64,000 nt of DNA from Syntrophobacter fumaroxidans MPOB (GTDB lineage: Bacteria > Desulfobacterota > Syntrophobacteria > Syntrophobacterales > Syntrophobacteraceae). Location of the stretch: assembly GCF_000014965.1 (NCBI RefSeq), contig NC_008554.1:3088001-3152000 (forward strand), read 5' to 3'. Both the position numbers and the translations under genes were made by a program. The notes under the pieces were generated by a model. The model was not told where the DNA came from and made no database searches. It saw only the letters and a program-made list of their open reading frames with translations. Of this stretch, positions 43,892 to 52,777 are shown piece after piece (within the stretch, counting starts at the first letter, position 1; each line of letters starts with the position of its first letter).

Positions 43892-46444
43892 ATGATCAAC
43901 CCGGAAAGCCTGGTTGGCAGGCAGATCGACCAATTCAGGCTGGATCAATACCTGGCAAGAGGGGCGATGGGGCTGGTGTTCAGGGCCTTCGACACCGTGC
44001 TGGTGCGCACGGTGGCCCTCAAGCTGATTCCCAAGGCCATCGAGGAAGGGCTGTCCAAGGAAGAGCTCGCCGCACGGGAAGAGGCGCGCAAAAGGCTGAT
44101 CCAGGAAGCCAAGGCGGCGGGACGCCTGACCCACCCCAATATCGTCACCATTCATTCCTACGGCGAGTCGGAGGAGTTCGAGTACATCTGCATGGAATTC
44201 GTGACCGGGGAAACCCTGGCGCACATGCTGAGGGAACGCAAGGCCGTTCCCATCGAGGATGCGATTCCGATCGTGGAGCAGATACTGCTCGCCCTGCAAA
44301 CCGCCAACCAGGAAAAAATCGTTCATCGGGACATCAAGCCTTCCAACGTGATGGTCACCCTCGACAAGCGGGTCAAAGTGATGGACTTCGGCATCGCGAA
44401 GCTGCCGTCTCTGTCGATGACCATCACCGGAACGGTCCTCGGAACGCCTTACTACATGTCTCCCGAGCAGATATCGGGGCAGAAGGTCGATATCCGCTCC
44501 GATATTTTTTCCCTCGGAGCGGTCTTTTACGAGATGCTGACGGGAGAGCGGCCCTTCGAGGCGGAAAACACCGCCACTCTGGCCTACAAGATCGTCCAGG
44601 TTGAGCCCATTCCGCCGAAGGTCCTGAACATCCACATTCCCTCGACGGTGGGGAGCATCATTTCCAAGGCACTCGCCAAGGATCCGACCTTGAGGTACCA
44701 GGCGCCCTCCGAGATGCTCAGGGACCTGAGGGCGCTCAAGGAGCAGCTCGCCTCCGGCAAGACGCACCACTCCGCGGCAACGGCCCCGGGTGCCGTCCGG
44801 GAGCCCGAACGAGCCAATGAACCGCCGAAGGCCGCTCCCGGTGGTGCGGCCGAGACGTGTCCTCCCGTGCCGTCCGCGCAAGCCGCGAAGCAGCCCGCTG
44901 CGATCCGCCCGCCCGAGAGCCCGCCCGCGGCTCCGACACCGGCGGTCAAGACCGTGAAGAAGGAAACGGACGTATCCGCTCCAACGCCGGCCGCAGCCCC
45001 TCCGCCGCCTCCCGCGCAAGGTTCTCCGCCCGGGAAGGAACATCCGGCCGATGTCGAAGCAAAGAGTCCTCTCCCGGTAGGGATGAAGGCGGCGGAAGAA
45101 GCCCGGTCCGGTTCGACGGCCACTCAACCGGCCTCCTTGAAGCGGAAAACCGGGGGGCTTCCCGGACTGTCGGTCGGCCGGAAAAAGCCCTCCAACGCGT
45201 TGCGCCTCGTTCCCGTTGGGGCGGCGGCGCTCCTGCTCGTGGTCGTCGGGTTCGTTTTCATGTCGAGAGACTCGGCCCGCCCTCCGCAGGCCGCCGGCCC
45301 CTCCGCCAAGACCGCGCAGAACGCCGCTCCAGCCGCCAAGACCCAGCCGCAGAAGGTTCCGGCGGCCAAACCGGCACCGGAAGCGGCTCCCATCGACGGG
45401 CGCGAAACACGGATGAAAGCCGACACCCTCGTTCTGCAGGCAAGAAACGTGTGGCAAGCCAACCCCGTCGGCGCCCAGAAGATTCTCGAGGAAGCCATCG
45501 GCCTGGATCCGAACAACTTCGAGGCGTACCTTCATCTGGCCCGGCTCATGACGCAGAAAAAGGACTACGCCAACGCCCTGCAGCACTACCAGAACGCCCT
45601 TCGCATCAACAACCGGGCGGCCGAGGTCTACTTCAACATGGGTTTCATTTTCCTGATGCAGGGCGACTACGACGCCGCAATGACCCATTACGAGGCATGC
45701 CGGGCACTGAACCCTCCCTACCAGGATGAAGTCCTGACGAATCTGGGCATGTGCCACCTGAAAAAGAAGAATCCCGCGCAGGCGCTGGAGCTTTTCAGAC
45801 AAGCCCTGGACCTGAACCCGAGCAACAGCGTTGCCAAAAGCTACCTTGCCGGGCTTCCCGCGCCGACGCAGGATGCATCGCCCGGGCAGGATCCGCCGGG
45901 TCCTGCATCGGCCGCGTCCACGGCGGCGCAGTCGGGCTCGCCCGGAGGCGAACAGGCGGGGCAGTCCGCCGACGCCCTGGTTCTCGAAGCCAAGGACCAG
46001 ATGCAGTCCGATCCCGCCCGCGCTCAGAAGCTCCTGGAAGATGCGGTGGGCATGGATCCGAATCATTTCGACGCCATTTTCCAGCTGGCCCGTCTCCTGA
46101 CTCTGAAGAAGGACTATGCGGCAGCGGCCCAATACTATCTCGCCGCGCTTCGCATCAATCAGAAGTCCGCCGAAGTCTTCTTCAACCTGGGATACATCTA
46201 TTTGAACCAGGGCGATTACGATCAGGCCCAGGCGAACTACGAATCGTGCCTTGCGCTCTCGCCTGCCTACAAGGACGAAATCCTGACCAATCTCGGAATA
46301 GTCCACTTGAAGAAGGACAATCCGGCCGAGGCCAGGTCAATGTTCAGGAGGGCATTGGACGCGAATCCCAGGAACAGGCTCGCCCAGAATCACTTGAACA
46401 ATTTGACCAAGCAGGCGGCAAAGGGGAGCGCCGGCAAACCATGA
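43892..46444 (+). CDS. Ser/Thr protein kinase 2 with membrane anchor and two TPR blocks
   Basis: 850 residues. The kinase domain (about 12-285) is very similar to kinase 1: ARGAMGLVFRA, ALKLIP, HRDIKPSNVM, MDFG and SPEQ are intact. A long Pro/Ala-rich linker, one membrane helix (about 435-455) and two TPR blocks follow (about 505-645 and 690-830). The two TPR blocks resemble each other, each starting with a NPVGAQKILEEA- or DPARAQKLLEDA-like unit, suggesting internal duplication. GGAG lies upstream of ATG at 43892. It lacks the beta tail of kinase 1. A likely target or counterpart is the PP2C encoded 1.3 kb downstream. Confidence 0.9.
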   Translation: MINPESLVGRQIDQFRLDQYLARGAMGLVFRAFDTVLVRTVALKLIPKAIEEGLSKEELAAREEARKRLIQEAKAAGRLTHPNIVTIHSYGESEEFEYICMEFVTGETLAHMLRERKAVPIEDAIPIVEQILLALQTANQEKIVHRDIKPSNVMVTLDKRVKVMDFGIAKLPSLSMTITGTVLGTPYYMSPEQISGQKVDIRSDIFSLGAVFYEMLTGERPFEAENTATLAYKIVQVEPIPPKVLNIHIPSTVGSIISKALAKDPTLRYQAPSEMLRDLRALKEQLASGKTHHSAATAPGAVREPERANEPPKAAPGGAAETCPPVPSAQAAKQPAAIRPPESPPAAPTPAVKTVKKETDVSAPTPAAAPPPPPAQGSPPGKEHPADVEAKSPLPVGMKAAEEARSGSTATQPASLKRKTGGLPGLSVGRKKPSNALRLVPVGAAALLLVVVGFVFMSRDSARPPQAAGPSAKTAQNAAPAAKTQPQKVPAAKPAPEAAPIDGRETRMKADTLVLQARNVWQANPVGAQKILEEAIGLDPNNFEAYLHLARLMTQKKDYANALQHYQNALRINNRAAEVYFNMGFIFLMQGDYDAAMTHYEACRALNPPYQDEVLTNLGMCHLKKKNPAQALELFRQALDLNPSNSVAKSYLAGLPAPTQDASPGQDPPGPASAASTAAQSGSPGGEQAGQSADALVLEAKDQMQSDPARAQKLLEDAVGMDPNHFDAIFQLARLLTLKKDYAAAAQYYLAALRINQKSAEVFFNLGYIYLNQGDYDQAQANYESCLALSPAYKDEILTNLGIVHLKKDNPAEARSMFRRALDANPRNRLAQNHLNNLTKQAAKGSAGKP

Positions 46445-46449
46445 ACGTC

Positions 46450-46472
46450 GCGGTCCCGCCAGGAGGGACCGC
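46450..46472 (+). terminator. stem-loop after kinase 2
   Basis: GCGGTCCC at 46450-46457 and GGGACCGC at 46465-46472 form an 8-bp stem five bases after the stop; no T-run follows, so termination strength is doubtful. Confidence 0.35.
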
Positions 46473-46694
46473 ACAACCGGCCCGCCGGCGGAGGCCGATG
46501 GCCGCAAGGCCATGAAAAGCCGGCAATTCCGTCCTGCCCGGGAATGACGACAATGACTTTCATGTTTCGTCGTGAACCACGGGTTCGCGGCGCGTTGGAT
46601 TATGCCGGTTCGCGTTCCGGATCGCAAAAAAGGGGGATCGCGGGCGGGTCGGGCAGACGGGACTGACCTCGTTTCCTGCCGGGCTCGCGCACTT

Positions 46695-46744
46695 GCAGGG
46701 AACGGCTTTATGCCCTCCCGCCGAATGTCGCGCTCTTGAACGCA
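46695..46744 (+). repeat. dispersed TIR element fragment, copy D
   Basis: Only the right portion remains: GGCTTTATGCCCTCCCGCC, then CTCTTGAACGCA as the terminal repeat. Upstream, 46556-46590 resembles the companion hairpin repeat (TTTCATGTTTCGTCGTGAA). Nothing else is seen in 46473-46855. Confidence 0.6.
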
Positions 46745-46855
46745 GGCCGGAAATGGAACGCAGCGGTTGCCGGCTCGCTGTGAACGAGGAATGAGCGCCG
46801 AGCGGAATCGCTTGTTTCAATCGACAATTTGCATAAGGGAAAGGAGAAATGGAAG

Positions 46856-47284
46856 ATGAGCAAGGCCCTGAGAATCGTTTTGCTGATCCCGGTGATCGCC
46901 GCGCTTTTCTTTTGCGGATGTGCAACGACGGATCAATCGGCAAAACAGGAAAGTGCCGCGGCTCCGCCGCCGGCGGTTGAGGAACCCGAATTCATCTCCC
47001 ACAAGGTCTATGCCGGCGAGACGATGGCTTCGATCGCCAAGTGGTACACGGGCAAGGAAAGCAAATGGCGCGAGATCGCCGAGGACAATCCCGGTCTGAA
47101 TCCCAAGGCTCTCAAGCAGGGAGACCTTGTCAAGGTTCGAGTCTCGCTGGCGACCGCCCACACCGCGCAGCCTTCTCACTCCACGAGACCCAGGAAAGCG
47201 GCAAAAAAGAAGGCCGCCAGGCCCGGGACCGTCGAGGAAGACTCTTCCGCCCCGTCCGAAGATGAGGTATTCGGACCGAAGTGA
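46856..47284 (+). CDS. LysM-domain lipoprotein
   Basis: 142 residues. A hydrophobic N-terminus ends in FFCGC, a lipobox, so a lipoprotein is expected. After a Gln/Ser/Pro linker comes a single LysM-like domain (about residues 48-95) with HKVYAGETMASIAKWYTG and NPGLNPKALKQGDLVKV, then a Lys/Ala-rich tail ending acidic. LysM binds peptidoglycan. AAGGAG lies 9 bases before ATG 46856. It sits between kinase and phosphatase genes, perhaps an envelope component of the same signalling unit. Confidence 0.8.
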   Translation: MSKALRIVLLIPVIAALFFCGCATTDQSAKQESAAAPPPAVEEPEFISHKVYAGETMASIAKWYTGKESKWREIAEDNPGLNPKALKQGDLVKVRVSLATAHTAQPSHSTRPRKAAKKKAARPGTVEEDSSAPSEDEVFGPK

Positions 47285-47758
47285 GGGCGGCCCGCCGCTC
47301 GAACGCGCGGCGGAGTCGAGTGATTGCGCGGCGCGGCCCGTTTGCCCCCCGATGAGCGGGGCCGGGACCTCGGGCTGTGTTCCGCGCGGCCCCGCCTCAA
47401 GCTTTCCCCCGTTCATGCATCGCATCACCAGGGCGGGAGTTCCCCCTGCGCTCTTCCCCCGGAGAGCCCCGCTTTTCCCGAAAACCCGTATGCACCGCCC
47501 GGTGCACCGGGCCGCGAGCAGGAAAAGGCCGGCTCCCGCCGTAAACCCTCTCCCGAATCCGCCGCCCCCGGTTTCGCATGGCCTTCCCCCGACCCGCGGA
47601 GGCTCCGGGCGAATCTGCCGCAGCCGCGATTTTCATCCTTGCGACCGCGATCATAATCCTTTACTTTGGAGTCCTGATAAATCTGCGGTTCCCGGTCGTT
47701 CACCCGCATGAATACAAAGAGCTGCAGCTCTTCCGCTCGGAAGAGGCAAGGTGAAAGA
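47285..47758. other. gene-free stretch between LysM gene and phosphatase gene
   Basis: 474 bases of GC-rich sequence. CCGCCGC/GCGGCGG near 47293-47314 forms a 7-bp stem just after the LysM gene but has no T-run. No gene, repeat copy or known RNA is recognised. Confidence 0.35.
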
Positions 47759-48496
47759 GTGTTCAAGATAGCCTGCCATGGCAAATCCGACGTCGGCTTG
47801 AAGCGGACGAACAACGAGGATTCGTTTGCCGTCGAGCAGAACCTGGGAGTTGCGGTGCTCGCGGACGGCATGGGGGGTGCCGCCGCAGGGGAGCTGGCGA
47901 GCCGTTTTTTCACCCGTGCGGCTCTGGAAGTCTTCTCGTCGGCGGACAGCAATGATGATTCCAACAATCCGGACCCGATCGAGCGAACCTTCACTCTGGC
48001 CAACCGGAAGATACTCGACCACGTCAAGGAAAACCCCGAACACCGGGGAATGGGCTGCACAGCGGAACTGCTGGCCTTCAAGGGGCCCCGCTATTGCCTG
48101 GGGCACGTGGGAGACAGCCGGACGTACCTGTTCCGGAACGGGCAGCTGACGCAACTGACACGCGACCATTCCTTCGTGCAGGACCTCCTGGACAAAGGCG
48201 TGATCACTCCGGAGGAGGCGCGGGTCCATCGCTTTCGGCACGTGATTCTGAGGGCGGTGGGAACATCGGAATCCCTTTCCGTGGATGTCATGCGAGGGGA
48301 GGTTGCCTCCGGCGACCTTTTTCTCCAGTGCTCCGACGGCCTGACGGACATGGTGGAGGACGACCTTATCGTGCAAATCCTGGCGACGGGCGACCCGCTC
48401 GGCGTCAAGGCCGAGAAGCTGATCTCGGCGGCGAACGCGGCCGGAGGTTACGATAACGTCACGGTGGTTTTGAGCGAGGTTGTGCCCGTGGTCTGA
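47759..48496 (+). CDS. PP2C-type Ser/Thr protein phosphatase
   Basis: About 245 residues with all PP2C metal motifs: RTNNEDSF, VLADGMGGAAAGE, GHVGDSRTYL, LQCSDGLTD and GGYDNVTVV. It is soluble, without membrane segments. GTG at 47759 is chosen because AAGGTGA lies just upstream and the residues encoded from ATG 47708 are not conserved. It would reverse phosphorylation by the two membrane kinases encoded upstream, a common STPK-PP2C pairing. Confidence 0.88.
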   Translation: MFKIACHGKSDVGLKRTNNEDSFAVEQNLGVAVLADGMGGAAAGELASRFFTRAALEVFSSADSNDDSNNPDPIERTFTLANRKILDHVKENPEHRGMGCTAELLAFKGPRYCLGHVGDSRTYLFRNGQLTQLTRDHSFVQDLLDKGVITPEEARVHRFRHVILRAVGTSESLSVDVMRGEVASGDLFLQCSDGLTDMVEDDLIVQILATGDPLGVKAEKLISAANAAGGYDNVTVVLSEVVPVV

Positions 48497-48780
48497 GGGT
48501 TCGGACCGTTTTACCCGCGTTCGGCAATTCCCCTTCCCTGCAAGCCGGCAGGCGCCGGTCGAACTCCTTCTCCGTTTGCACGTCCGAACGGAGGCGCGCT
48601 CGACGGCCCGGCCCCCCCCAAATCCAGGCAAGATCATCGTCGGCCGGCGCAATCGGGATCCCCCTTGCTTTCCCGCCCGGGGTCACTATTTTGAAAGCAC
48701 ATCGGTGCTCCGTGCCGGACGGAACGCTTTCGTGGCGGGGCGGCGGATAGGATCGTCGCTCGCGGAAAGAAGCGTGAACC

Positions 48781-50325
48781 ATGATCACCAGCTTTTTTCT
48801 CCAGGAAGAGGGTTCAAGAGTCATCCACCGGGTGAGCCTGCCGTGCGTGATGGGTCGCGAAGAAGGGGTGGACCTTCGGTTTGCCGACCCGACGGTTTCG
48901 CACCGCCATGCCCTCATCTCGGAGGAAAACGACCATATCTGGATCGATGACCTGGGGAGTCTCAACGGCATCTACGTGAACGATGTGAGGATCGAGGACA
49001 AGGCGCCGCTCAAACCCGGAGACACCATCCGGCTGGGACGCTTGACTTTCTCGGTGTGCAGGTCCTACGAGGAAGTGGCCGGAGACACCATCGCCTTCCC
49101 GAGCCTGCACACGATGGGCGACCGCAGGCTCGATCGCCAGCGACTCAAGTGGATCTACGAAATCACCGTCGAACTGTCGGAGAAACAGGACCCCGCTTTG
49201 CTCGGAGAGAGGTTCTTTTCCCGGCTGAAGGATATTTATCAGCAGGACCAGGGCTATCTCGGGGTTTTCAAGGAGGACGGCTCGCTGGAATCCGTCTTTT
49301 CCGACGCTTCCCTCGACAGCGTGCCCGTCAGCCGGAGCATCGTCGACCGGTTGCTGCAGAACGGGGAGTCGTTCATCCTGGAGGATGCGCTGGGCGGGGA
49401 GGCTCTAAACAAGGATGCGGCAGCGCTGGAAATGAAGATCAGGTCGGCGTTGTGCGTACCCCTGCTTTATCACAACCAGATTCACGGGCTGATCTATCTC
49501 TCGCGGAGCGTTCCCGGCGCGTACAGCCACGAAGACCTGGAATTCCTGAGAACCGTCTCGTGCGTCCTCGCCCCGATGGTTGAAAACGCGCGCCTCTGGG
49601 CCGAGATCAAGGGCCTGTATGCCTCCACCGTGGATAGCCTCAAGGAGACCCAGTCGCGGTTGATCGAGGTGGAGCGGGCGGCCGCCTATGCACGGCTGGC
49701 CCAGGCCATGGCGCACGAAATAAGAAACCCTCTCATGGTGATCGGCGGGATGGTGAGGAGGATGCGGCGGCCGGCCCCGGATGAGCCGGAAGGAGCCGGG
49801 ATGCAGGCCGTCATGAGCTCCGTGGAAAGAATCGAGACCGTCCTCAGGGAGGTGGACGGCTTCGTCAAGCTTCCTCCTCCAACCAAGCAGTTGAGAAAGA
49901 TCGATTCCCTCATCCTCGAGGAAATCCGGCAGCACGATCGGGACTGGAAGGAAAAGGACATCCGCCCTCAACTGGTGGTGGGCACTTCCCACCTGATGAT
50001 TCCCATCGACGATACCCTCTTCCGGAAGGCATTGTCCCTGATCTTCAGGGAATCCCTGTCCAACGTTCCCCGCGGATCGGAATTGAGCATATCGATCCGG
50101 GACCGCGGCGGCGAGCTCGAAATCGAAATCGGCCGTCGGGCCGACAGGACGGTCTACTGCGAGGCTTTCGATCCTGCCCTTCAGCACAAGCCATGGGTCC
50201 TCGACCTGTTCCTGAACATGGGCCACAAGATCATCGCCGACCAGGACGGGAAGCTTCTCCTGGATCGACATTCCAGCTCCGTGTTCCCGATGGTCATCCG
50301 CTTGCCGAGGATCGTGAAACCATAG
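48781..50325 (+). CDS. FHA-GAF-histidine-kinase-like signalling protein
   Basis: 514 residues, soluble. An N-terminal FHA domain (about 20-95) has MGREEG, VSHRHALI and DLGSLNGIYVND, so it should bind phosphothreonine. A GAF domain (about 125-285) and a coiled coil follow, then a dimerisation/phosphoacceptor helix AMAHEIRNPLMVIGG with His312. The C-terminal ATPase region keeps an N-box-like FRKALSLIFRESLSN but lacks recognisable DxGxG and GxGxG boxes, so kinase activity is doubtful. It lies downstream of two Ser/Thr kinases and a PP2C, a natural phospho-Thr reader linking them to two-component signalling. Confidence 0.85.
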   Translation: MITSFFLQEEGSRVIHRVSLPCVMGREEGVDLRFADPTVSHRHALISEENDHIWIDDLGSLNGIYVNDVRIEDKAPLKPGDTIRLGRLTFSVCRSYEEVAGDTIAFPSLHTMGDRRLDRQRLKWIYEITVELSEKQDPALLGERFFSRLKDIYQQDQGYLGVFKEDGSLESVFSDASLDSVPVSRSIVDRLLQNGESFILEDALGGEALNKDAAALEMKIRSALCVPLLYHNQIHGLIYLSRSVPGAYSHEDLEFLRTVSCVLAPMVENARLWAEIKGLYASTVDSLKETQSRLIEVERAAAYARLAQAMAHEIRNPLMVIGGMVRRMRRPAPDEPEGAGMQAVMSSVERIETVLREVDGFVKLPPPTKQLRKIDSLILEEIRQHDRDWKEKDIRPQLVVGTSHLMIPIDDTLFRKALSLIFRESLSNVPRGSELSISIRDRGGELEIEIGRRADRTVYCEAFDPALQHKPWVLDLFLNMGHKIIADQDGKLLLDRHSSSVFPMVIRLPRIVKP

Positions 50326-50418
50326 CAGGCTCCGTGCCGCTCCCCGCATCGCGGGAACGATCGCCTTCAAGGCCGGCGGGGCGGACGGAACCCGTAACGT
50401 TCAGGAAGAGAGCGCTCG

Positions 50419-51477
50419 ATGGACGAGCCGATCACCATCGATGGTTCCATGGGAGAAGGTGGAGGACAGGTGCTGCGCACTTCTCTCGCCCTTTCCATGA
50501 GTACCGGCAGACCTTTTCGCATTGTCAACATTCGGGCGCGTCGCAAGCACGGCGGCCTGCTCAGGCAACATCTCACCGCCCTCAACGCGGCCGCGGAGGT
50601 GAGCCGGGCCAGGGTGGACGGGGCGGTCCCGGGCAGTGTCGAAGTGACGTTCGAACCACGAAACGTGCTCCCGGGCTCGTATCGATTCTCCGTGGGAACG
50701 GCCGGCAGTGCGACCCTGGTGCTCCAGACCGTGCTGCCGGCGCTTGCAACCGCTTCCGCAAAATCCCGCCTGGTGCTGGAAGGCGGAACACACAATCCGT
50801 GGGCCCCACCCTTCGATTTCCTGGAGAGAACCTTCATCCCGTTCCTGAAACGCATGGGACCGGACGTATCCTGTCAACTGGAAAGGCCCGGGTTCTACCC
50901 CGCGGGCGGCGGGCGCTTCATCGTCGAGGTCTCTCCGGTCGCGAGGCTGTCGCGGGTCAGCCTGCTCCATCGCGGCGCGATCAGGCGGAGCGGGTGCCGC
51001 GCCGTGGTCGCCCACCTGGACATGAACATCGGGCACCGGGAAGTCGGAGCGGTGTGCAGGGGATTGGGCTGGAGCCCGGATTGGGCGGAGGTTACGGCAT
51101 GCCCCGAGTCCACGGGGCCCGGCAATGTTCTGATCGTTGCGATCGAGAGCGAGCACATCACCGAGATCTTCACCGGTTTCGGAGCGCGCGGGGTGCCCGC
51201 CGAACGGGTCGCCGCGGGAACCGTCGAGGAGGTGCGACGATACCTTGCCGCCGGAGTGCCGGTGGGGGTGCACCTTGCCGATCAAATCCTTCCGCTGCTG
51301 GCCCTGGGGGGCGGCGGATCGTTCCGGACGGTCGCCCCGTCGCCCCATACGATGACGAACATCGATGTGATCGAACGGTTCCTGGACGTCAGGATCGAAT
51401 GCGCTCGCATTGCCGATGATATTTGGGAAATCACCGTTGAGCACGCACGCGGCCTCGACTCCGGGACCCAAGCTTGA
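50419..51477 (+). CDS. rtcA: RNA 3'-terminal phosphate cyclase
   Basis: 352 residues starting with IDGSMGEGGGQVLRTSLALS, the RtcA signature. Conserved GLLRQHLTAL, ERPGFYPAGGG and SPHTMTNIDVIERFL follow; His310 in the last motif corresponds in position to the adenylated His309 of E. coli RtcA. It converts RNA 3'-phosphate ends to 2',3'-cyclic phosphate using ATP. No rtcB or rtcR lies nearby. The next gene, 52 bases on, encodes an MJ1316/DUF504 domain, also tied to RNA-end recognition. Confidence 0.93.
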   Translation: MDEPITIDGSMGEGGGQVLRTSLALSMSTGRPFRIVNIRARRKHGGLLRQHLTALNAAAEVSRARVDGAVPGSVEVTFEPRNVLPGSYRFSVGTAGSATLVLQTVLPALATASAKSRLVLEGGTHNPWAPPFDFLERTFIPFLKRMGPDVSCQLERPGFYPAGGGRFIVEVSPVARLSRVSLLHRGAIRRSGCRAVVAHLDMNIGHREVGAVCRGLGWSPDWAEVTACPESTGPGNVLIVAIESEHITEIFTGFGARGVPAERVAAGTVEEVRRYLAAGVPVGVHLADQILPLLALGGGGSFRTVAPSPHTMTNIDVIERFLDVRIECARIADDIWEITVEHARGLDSGTQA

Positions 51478-51529
51478 AATCGCCTGGAACCACGAGGGCC
51501 GTCGGCGAATGCGCCGCAAAGGATGATCG

Positions 51530-51787
51530 ATGGTGACGATCCGGGATCTCCTGAACCGAATCCGCTGGGACCGGGAATTCGGGGCGGGTTTTTTCGAGTT
51601 GGGATACCTGGACCACGTGGAGCACGCAATCGTCCGCGTGCCGTTCAGGAATATCTTTTTTGAAGAAGGGGACTCGTTCTCGTTTCACCTGGAAAAGGAA
51701 ACGGGGGAAACCCTCACCATCCCCCTGCACCGGGTCCGGGAGGTTTATCGGAACGGCATCCGGATATGGCAACGGCCAGGTGGGTGA
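51530..51787 (+). CDS. DUF504 / MJ1316-domain small protein
   Basis: 85 residues with TIRDLLNRIRWDREF at the N-terminus, EHAIVRVPFRNI in the middle and IPLHRVREVYRNGIRIW near the end, matching the DUF504 family, common in archaea and rarer in bacteria. The family has been proposed to recognise cyclic-phosphate RNA ends. AAGGAT sits six bases before ATG. Directly following rtcA, it probably forms an RNA-repair pair with it. Confidence 0.75.
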   Translation: MVTIRDLLNRIRWDREFGAGFFELGYLDHVEHAIVRVPFRNIFFEEGDSFSFHLEKETGETLTIPLHRVREVYRNGIRIWQRPGG

Positions 51788-51971
51788 CCGACGGAGCCGG
51801 CTGCGCCGCGGTTCGCCGGGGAATGCCCCCCGACCGAGGCCATGCGCGCAATCCGGACCGTGAAAAGACGTTACACCGTCATGCGCCCGCCTGTGCGAAT
51901 CCTCCGGCGGTGCATGGCTCTCTCGTCGAACGCTCAGTTCGGAACCGACGGCACCGGGCGACCATCCGCCC

Positions 51972-52229
51972 CTATTTCGTATGACCGGGAAGCTTGAGGG
52001 TCGTGCAGCTCTTCCCGGGCGCGCAGGTCCTGGTCGTGGCGCTGGGAGACGAATCCCGTCCCGATGAAGAACCGGACGAGCCCATGGCATAATTCACGCT
52101 GCTCATGACCCGCTCCAGATCGTCTCCCCCGCATTCCTCGCACTTCATGTCGATTTCCCGGTCGGAACCCGTCATGATGAATTCCCGGATATGTCCGCAC
52201 TTGGTACAACGAAATTCATAGATCGGCAT
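51972..52229 (-). CDS. FmdB-family zinc-ribbon protein
   Basis: 85 residues. MPIYEFRCTKCGHIREF with CxxC, and MKCEECGGDDLERVMS with the second CxxC, form the zinc ribbon of the FmdB family; the tail is Ser/Gly-rich and disordered with two extra cysteines (TCAPGKSC). FmdB was named from a formamidase-associated regulator, but the general function is unknown. It is convergent with the rtcA pair. Confidence 0.85.
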   Translation of the reverse strand: MPIYEFRCTKCGHIREFIMTGSDREIDMKCEECGGDDLERVMSSVNYAMGSSGSSSGRDSSPSATTRTCAPGKSCTTLKLPGHTK

Positions 52230-52575
52230 GACCTCTCCTTTGCCCTTTCCGCCGGACGCCCGCCGCCCCCCTTGGCCGCGGGGGGATCGCGTGTTCGAAG
52301 AAGGCGGCCGGAACCCCGTCGAGAACCGGGAGGGCGCTCAAATGTGCCCACAGAGACCGTGGGTGCGACGCGGTTTTCTTAACAAATGGGATGAAACGTG
52401 TCAATCCGCCTGACGACATCCTGTCGTGGCGACATCCGCGTGACGACATCCGCGTGACGCGCATGTGAGCTTGCGGTTCTGAAGAACCCGGCTTGCATCT
52501 CGCCGCGGGTGGGCGGCTCACAATGGAATGTGAAGCCGGTTTCCGTGTCCCGGGCGATAGGGTGAAGCGTGAAAT

Positions 52576-52613
52576 AAGTCTTATAGGTCCTATTAAGCAC
52601 ATAGGACTTATAT
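52576..52613. repeat. 9-bp-period AT-rich repeat, copy 2
   Basis: TAAGTCTTATAGGTCCTATT followed by AAGCACATAGGACTTATATG. The units TATAGGTCC, TAAGTCT and TAGGACTTATA are those of the repeat at 9487-9519, so the two are related. It lies in an otherwise empty 548-base gap (52230-52777). Confidence 0.65.
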
Positions 52614-52777
52614 GCCCATCCCTCCCGCCGGGGATGGGGAAGGAGGGAAGGCCAGGCACAAAACCGGAGCGCGCCGCCGTTTTCCTCGGCCAAGATGGTT
52701 TATCTCGAGCCGGGGATGGGGTACAATGGTTCACCCGTCGATTTCACGGGAAAAACATCCAGGAGAAGAACCCTCTC

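Noticed and set aside
43838-46306. 822-residue minus-strand ORF opposite kinase 2
   Set aside because: Mirrors the kinase/TPR codons on the other strand; arginine- and glycine-rich without domains.
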